Positions 58,566-64,000 of a DNA stretch of 64,000 bases are shown here, piece by piece (positions within the stretch are counted from its first letter, which is position 1; every line of letters starts with the position of its first letter). The position numbers and the translations under genes were made by a program. Source of the stretch: Blastococcus colisei. Its GTDB lineage: Bacteria > Actinomycetota > Actinomycetes > Mycobacteriales > Geodermatophilaceae. The notes under the pieces are model-generated. The model ran no database searches and had not been told where the DNA came from. It saw only the letters and a program-made list of their open reading frames with translations. The stretch is taken from NCBI RefSeq assembly GCF_006717095.1, contig NZ_VFQE01000001.1, positions 4,001,205 through 4,065,204 on the forward strand, read 5' to 3'.

Positions 58566-59930
58566 ATGGGCGCGTCGGGCGCTGTCGGTGCCACCACGTC
58601 GTCGGGCGATGCCCCGATCACGCTGTCCCAAGCGCCGCCTCGGACGCTGGGCCTGCGGGACACCGCGGGGTTGTGGGGCAACCTGGGGATCAGCCTGCTG
58701 CTGCCGGTGGCGGCCACCTACGTGGTCCTCGCCGACCACCCGCTGTCGGTGACGATCGGCGCGATCGTGGTCGGTGCGGTAATCGGATCGGTGTTGCTGG
58801 GCCTGGGGGCGGCGGCCGGCGCTCGGGAGGGCGTGCCGGCGATGGTGCTGATGCGGGGGCTGCTGGGCCGGCGGACGTCGTTCTTGCCCACCGCCTTCAA
58901 CCTCGTGCAGTGCGTGGGCTGGGCCGCCTTCGAGGTGTGGATCATCGCCGAGGCCGCCTCCCGGGCGCTGGATGCACCGCGCTGGCCATTCGTCCTCGCC
59001 GCGGGCGCGCTGGCCACGCTGATGGCGCTGCGCCCACTGGGCGCGGTGCGGGTGCTGGCCCGGTACGCGGTGTGGGCGGCGCTGGCCGCGATCGTCTACC
59101 TGTACATCCAGGTGTTGTCCGAGCCGCTGCCGGCGGTGACCGAGGTCGGGGCCGCATCGTTCTGGACGGCGGCCGACATCGTGATCGCGTTGCCGGTCTC
59201 CTGGTTCCCGCTGGCGGCGGACTACACCCGGCACGTCCGGCGCGGGCGGGACGCATTCGTGGGCGCCACGGCCGGCTACGGCGCCGCCACCATCGCCCTG
59301 TTCACCCTCGGCGCGCTGGCGCTGGTCGCCTACGGACGAGGCGGTCTGGACGTCGTGGATGCGCTACTGGCCGTTCCGCTCGGGCTGCTGGCCGTCCTGG
59401 TGCTGCTGGTGGTGGCGGTCGACGAGGCGTTCGCCAACATCTACTCCACGGCGGTGTCGGCGCAGAACGTAATGGCCCGGCTGGACCGCCGGATGCTGGC
59501 CGTGCTGGTCGGAGTGCTTGCCACCGGGCTCGCGCTGACGGCCGACCTGGTCGCCTACGAGCCCTTCCTCTTCCTGATCGGCGCGGTGTTCGTCCCACTG
59601 GTCGGGGTCTTCGTGGTCGCCTACTGGCTGCTGCCGCACGGCCGCTGGGATGTGTCGGACACTGCGCCGGCGCGCCCGGCGCTGCTACTGGCATGGGCGG
59701 CCGGTTTCGTGGCCTACCAGCTGACGCTGCCGACCTTCTTTCCCGGACCGGGCGGGGTCTGGACGGCGTGGTGGTCCTCCCGCCAGGCCGAGCTGGGCAT
59801 CGACCCGGCCAACGGCTGGTCCGCGTCGCTGGTCGGCCTCGCGGTGGCCGCGGCACTGACCACGCTGGTCTGGCTGCCCGGCGGGCTGTCCGCCCGCCGC
59901 CGCGGGGACTGGTCCAAGGCCCTCCGGTGA
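58566..59930 (+). CDS. cytX: CytX-type hydroxymethylpyrimidine transporter (NCS1 family)
   Basis: The 454-residue membrane protein has twelve predicted helices and NCS1 family features: L-W-G-N-L-G-I-S-L-L-L-P-V-A in the first helix, L-M-R-G-L-L-G-R-R-T-S-F-L-P-T-A-F-N-L-V-Q-C-V-G-W in the third, and S-W-F-P-L-A-A-D-Y-T-R-H. Being first behind a TPP riboswitch and followed by thi genes makes hydroxymethylpyrimidine the likely substrate. thiC is absent from this operon, so imported pyrimidine could feed the pathway. Confidence 0.88.
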   Translation: MGASGAVGATTSSGDAPITLSQAPPRTLGLRDTAGLWGNLGISLLLPVAATYVVLADHPLSVTIGAIVVGAVIGSVLLGLGAAAGAREGVPAMVLMRGLLGRRTSFLPTAFNLVQCVGWAAFEVWIIAEAASRALDAPRWPFVLAAGALATLMALRPLGAVRVLARYAVWAALAAIVYLYIQVLSEPLPAVTEVGAASFWTAADIVIALPVSWFPLAADYTRHVRRGRDAFVGATAGYGAATIALFTLGALALVAYGRGGLDVVDALLAVPLGLLAVLVLLVVAVDEAFANIYSTAVSAQNVMARLDRRMLAVLVGVLATGLALTADLVAYEPFLFLIGAVFVPLVGVFVVAYWLLPHGRWDVSDTAPARPALLLAWAAGFVAYQLTLPTFFPGPGGVWTAWWSSRQAELGIDPANGWSASLVGLAVAAALTTLVWLPGGLSARRRGDWSKALR

Positions 59931-60697
59931 CAGGCCGCCGAATGCGCGCCGCCGGCCGAACCGACCCCCCGCTTCCGGCCGGCCCGGACCGGGCGGTGGA
60001 GGTTCGCCGCCGGATCGGCGGGTTGCACGTCCTCACCGACGCCCGTCAGGGCAGGGACGCCCTCGGTGTCGTCTCCGCGGCGGTGGCGGCCGGCGCCCGG
60101 ATCGTGCAGGTCCGGGTGAAGTTCTGCCCGGACCGGGCGCTGTACGACTTCGCCGCCCGGGTCGCGGAAGTCTGCGCGCGGCGAGGAGCGACGTGCATCG
60201 TCGACGACCGGGTCGACATTGCGCTCGCGGTCGGCGCCGCGGGCACCCACCTGGGCGCCGGCGACCTGCCGGTGGCTGCGGCGCGCTCGATCGCCGGCCC
60301 GAACCATCTACTGGGGGGCACGGCGCGCACCGCCGCGACCGCCGCCGAGCTGGTGCAGGCCGGCGCGGACTACCTCGGCGTGGGGCCTGCCTTCTCCACC
60401 GCGACCAAGACCGGGCTGCCGGCCCCACTGGGCGTCGACGGGATCGCAGCGGTCGCGGCGGCGGTCGCCGTACCGGTGATCGCCATCGGCGGCATCACCG
60501 CCGCCCGGATCCCTGCGTTGCTGGCGGCCGGCGCGTCCGGCGTGGCCGTCGTCTCCGCCGTGTCCGACGCAGCCGACCCGGGAATGGCCACCCGAGCGCT
60601 GCTGGCGGCACTGGTCGCGGCACCGCAGAGCCGCCCGCCGCGCCCGGAACCAGGCCCGCCGCCGGCCACCCGCGTCCCCCGGTCGGCGCCCCGGTGA
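59927..60697 (+). CDS. thiE: Thiamine phosphate synthase
   Basis: Joins the pyrimidine and thiazole phosphates. The 256-residue barrel has I-V-D-D-R-V-D-I-A-L, G-T-H-L-G-A-G-D-L-P, A-D-Y-L-G-V-G-P-A-F-S-T-A-T-K and V-I-A-I-G-G-I. The usual Q-L-R-x-K is here Q-V-R-V-K. N- and C-terminal extensions (basic lead, Pro/Arg tail of about 25 residues) make it longer than typical ThiE (about 210). GTG 59927 overlaps the cytX stop. Confidence 0.9.
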   Translation: MTGRRMRAAGRTDPPLPAGPDRAVEVRRRIGGLHVLTDARQGRDALGVVSAAVAAGARIVQVRVKFCPDRALYDFAARVAEVCARRGATCIVDDRVDIALAVGAAGTHLGAGDLPVAAARSIAGPNHLLGGTARTAATAAELVQAGADYLGVGPAFSTATKTGLPAPLGVDGIAAVAAAVAVPVIAIGGITAARIPALLAAGASGVAVVSAVSDAADPGMATRALLAALVAAPQSRPPRPEPGPPPATRVPRSAPR

Positions 60698-61803
60698 ACG
60701 AGATCGCCGTCGCCGGCGGCGGACTGATCGGGCTGACCGTGGCCTGGCGGTGCGCGCAGCGCGGGCTGTCGGTGACCGTCGTCGACGAGGCTCCCGGCAC
60801 CGGGGCCTCCTTCGCCGCGGCCGGAATGCTGGCGCCGGTGACCGAGGCCGCCTACGGCGAGGAGCCGCTGCTGCGGCTATGCCGGGCTTCGCTGCAGCGC
60901 TATCCCGGCTTCGTCGCCGAGCTGGCGCAGACCTCTGACGTCGAGGTAGGACTGCGCACCGCCGGAACCCTGGTGGTGGGCTTCGACGAAGACCACATGC
61001 GCGCCCTGTCCGCGCTGCACACCTTCCAGCAGGAACTCGGACTGCACGCCGAACGACTGACCGGGCGCGAATCCCGCCGCCGAGAGCCGTTCCTGACCCC
61101 GCGGGTACGTGGCGGCCTGCACGTGCCCGGCGACCACTCGGTCGACCCGCGGGCGCTGCACCGGGCGCTATTGGCCGCCGCGGCGGCCGCCGGAGTTCGG
61201 ATGGTGCGCGCACGCGCCGAGGCGGTGCGGGTCGAGGCCGGGCGGGCCAGCGGGCTGCGGCTGGCCGGCGGCCAGGAACTGGCCGGCGACGTCGTCGTCC
61301 TGGCCCTCGGCGCGCACAGCGCCCCACTGCCAGGGGTGCCGCCGCTGCCCGTGCGGCCGGTCAAGGGCCAGATCCTGCGGCTGCGCGGCGCCGCCGGCCT
61401 GCTCAGCGGCACCGTCCGCGCGCTCGTGCGGGGGCGACAGGTCTACCTGGTGCCCTACGCCGGCGACCGCCTGGTCGTCGGCGCCACCGTCGAGGACCGC
61501 GGCTTCGACACCGCGGTCACCGCCGGCGGCGTGCACGACCTGCTGCACGACGCGATCGACGTCGTCCCGGGGCTCAGCGAGCTAGAGCTGGTCGAGACGC
61601 TCGCCCGATGGCGACCCGGCAGCCCGGACAACGCGCCGGTGCTCGGCCCCTCGGGCCTGCCCGGCCTGGTGCTGGCCACCGGCCACTACCGCAACGGCGT
61701 GCTGCTGGCGCCGGTGACCGGCGACGCCATCGCCGAGCTGATCACCACCGGCACCCTGCCCGAGCTCGCCGCGCCCTTCACCGTCGACCGGTTCCGGAGG
61801 TGA
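60694..61803 (+). CDS. thiO: Glycine oxidase ThiO
   Basis: The 369-residue FAD-dependent oxidase makes dehydroglycine for thiazole synthesis. It has the dinucleotide motif V-A-G-G-G-L-I-G-L-T-V-A-W, the A-S-F-A-A-A-G-M-L-A-P-V-T-E-A glycine-oxidase motif, P-V-K-G-Q-I-L-R-L and the C-terminal F-A-D-binding region G-H-Y-R-N-G-V-L-L-A-P. GTG 60694 overlaps the thiE stop. Oxygen-dependent ThiO rather than ThiH indicates an aerobic route. Confidence 0.93.
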   Translation: MNEIAVAGGGLIGLTVAWRCAQRGLSVTVVDEAPGTGASFAAAGMLAPVTEAAYGEEPLLRLCRASLQRYPGFVAELAQTSDVEVGLRTAGTLVVGFDEDHMRALSALHTFQQELGLHAERLTGRESRRREPFLTPRVRGGLHVPGDHSVDPRALHRALLAAAAAAGVRMVRARAEAVRVEAGRASGLRLAGGQELAGDVVVLALGAHSAPLPGVPPLPVRPVKGQILRLRGAAGLLSGTVRALVRGRQVYLVPYAGDRLVVGATVEDRGFDTAVTAGGVHDLLHDAIDVVPGLSELELVETLARWRPGSPDNAPVLGPSGLPGLVLATGHYRNGVLLAPVTGDAIAELITTGTLPELAAPFTVDRFRR

Positions 61804-61808
61804 TCGAG

Positions 61809-64000
<2,192 letters not shown>

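Overview
The window is very GC-rich, uses GTG starts freely and overlaps many genes by ATGA or GTGA. It carries actinobacterial markers: FtsE/FtsX next to prfB, a WhiB-like protein, an actinobacterial-type tmRNA tag and Tad-type pilus genes. The overall impression is a member of the Actinomycetota, plausibly Geodermatophilaceae; that family assignment is inference from protein style, not a search.

Region 1 (1-25,790) is ordinary chromosome. It holds argG with an ArgR-type promoter, a PaaI-like thioesterase, and a small LuxR/TPR regulator locus ending in a catalytically dead alpha/beta hydrolase. Then come a DMT exporter, tmRNA, corA with a proline-rich leader peptide, a DASS transporter, a small oxidoreductase/amidohydrolase operon, smpB, ftsX, ftsE, prfB, a PAS-GGDEF-EAL protein, cutA, secreted proteins of unknown role, and the downstream end of a tad pilus operon (flp-like pilin and two TadE-like proteins).

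Region 2 (about 25,905-43,967) is an 18.06 kb phage-derived element. A large serine integrase next to its right end appears to have inserted it into tadC. The last 27 codons of tadC lie at the left end and the first 288 at the right end; joining them at a shared 5-bp core (ACCGC) restores a perfect 315-codon frame. The element has an early module (integrase, small zinc proteins, DUF2742-like protein, RepA-like ATPase, a 9-bp iteron-like array, a second serine recombinase, RuvC-like resolvase), a packaging module (small and large terminase, capsid protease), and a tape measure protein. I see no portal, major capsid, tail tube or minor tail genes. It therefore looks like a phage satellite or a partly deleted prophage, with accessory genes (WhiB-like, lipoprotein, membrane protein) on top.

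Region 3 (43,950-46,648) is the rest of the tad operon: tadC (5' part), tadB and a truncated tadA. The tadA/tadB and tadB/tadC junctions carry the same 73-nt stop-to-start spacer, conserved without indels.

Region 4 (46,649 to the right edge) begins with a tyrosine integrase exactly where tadA breaks off, followed by a MobF relaxase/helicase (frameshifted near its C-terminus) and a possible oriT. The missing N-terminal part of tadA does not appear before 64,000, so this second insertion extends beyond the window or a rearrangement followed it. Next is a LysR-controlled catabolic operon (FAH hydrolase, LLM flavin monooxygenase, metallo-beta-lactamase-fold hydrolase, flavin reductase, RibBA), which looks like a two-component flavin-dependent degradation route with its own flavin supply. 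Last is a thiamine operon behind a TPP riboswitch (cytX, thiE, thiO, thiS, thiG, tenI-like, thiD); thiD has an apparent frameshift and runs off the edge.

The main biological story is one pilus locus interrupted twice, by unrelated integrases. The tadC insertion is cleanly reversible on paper.
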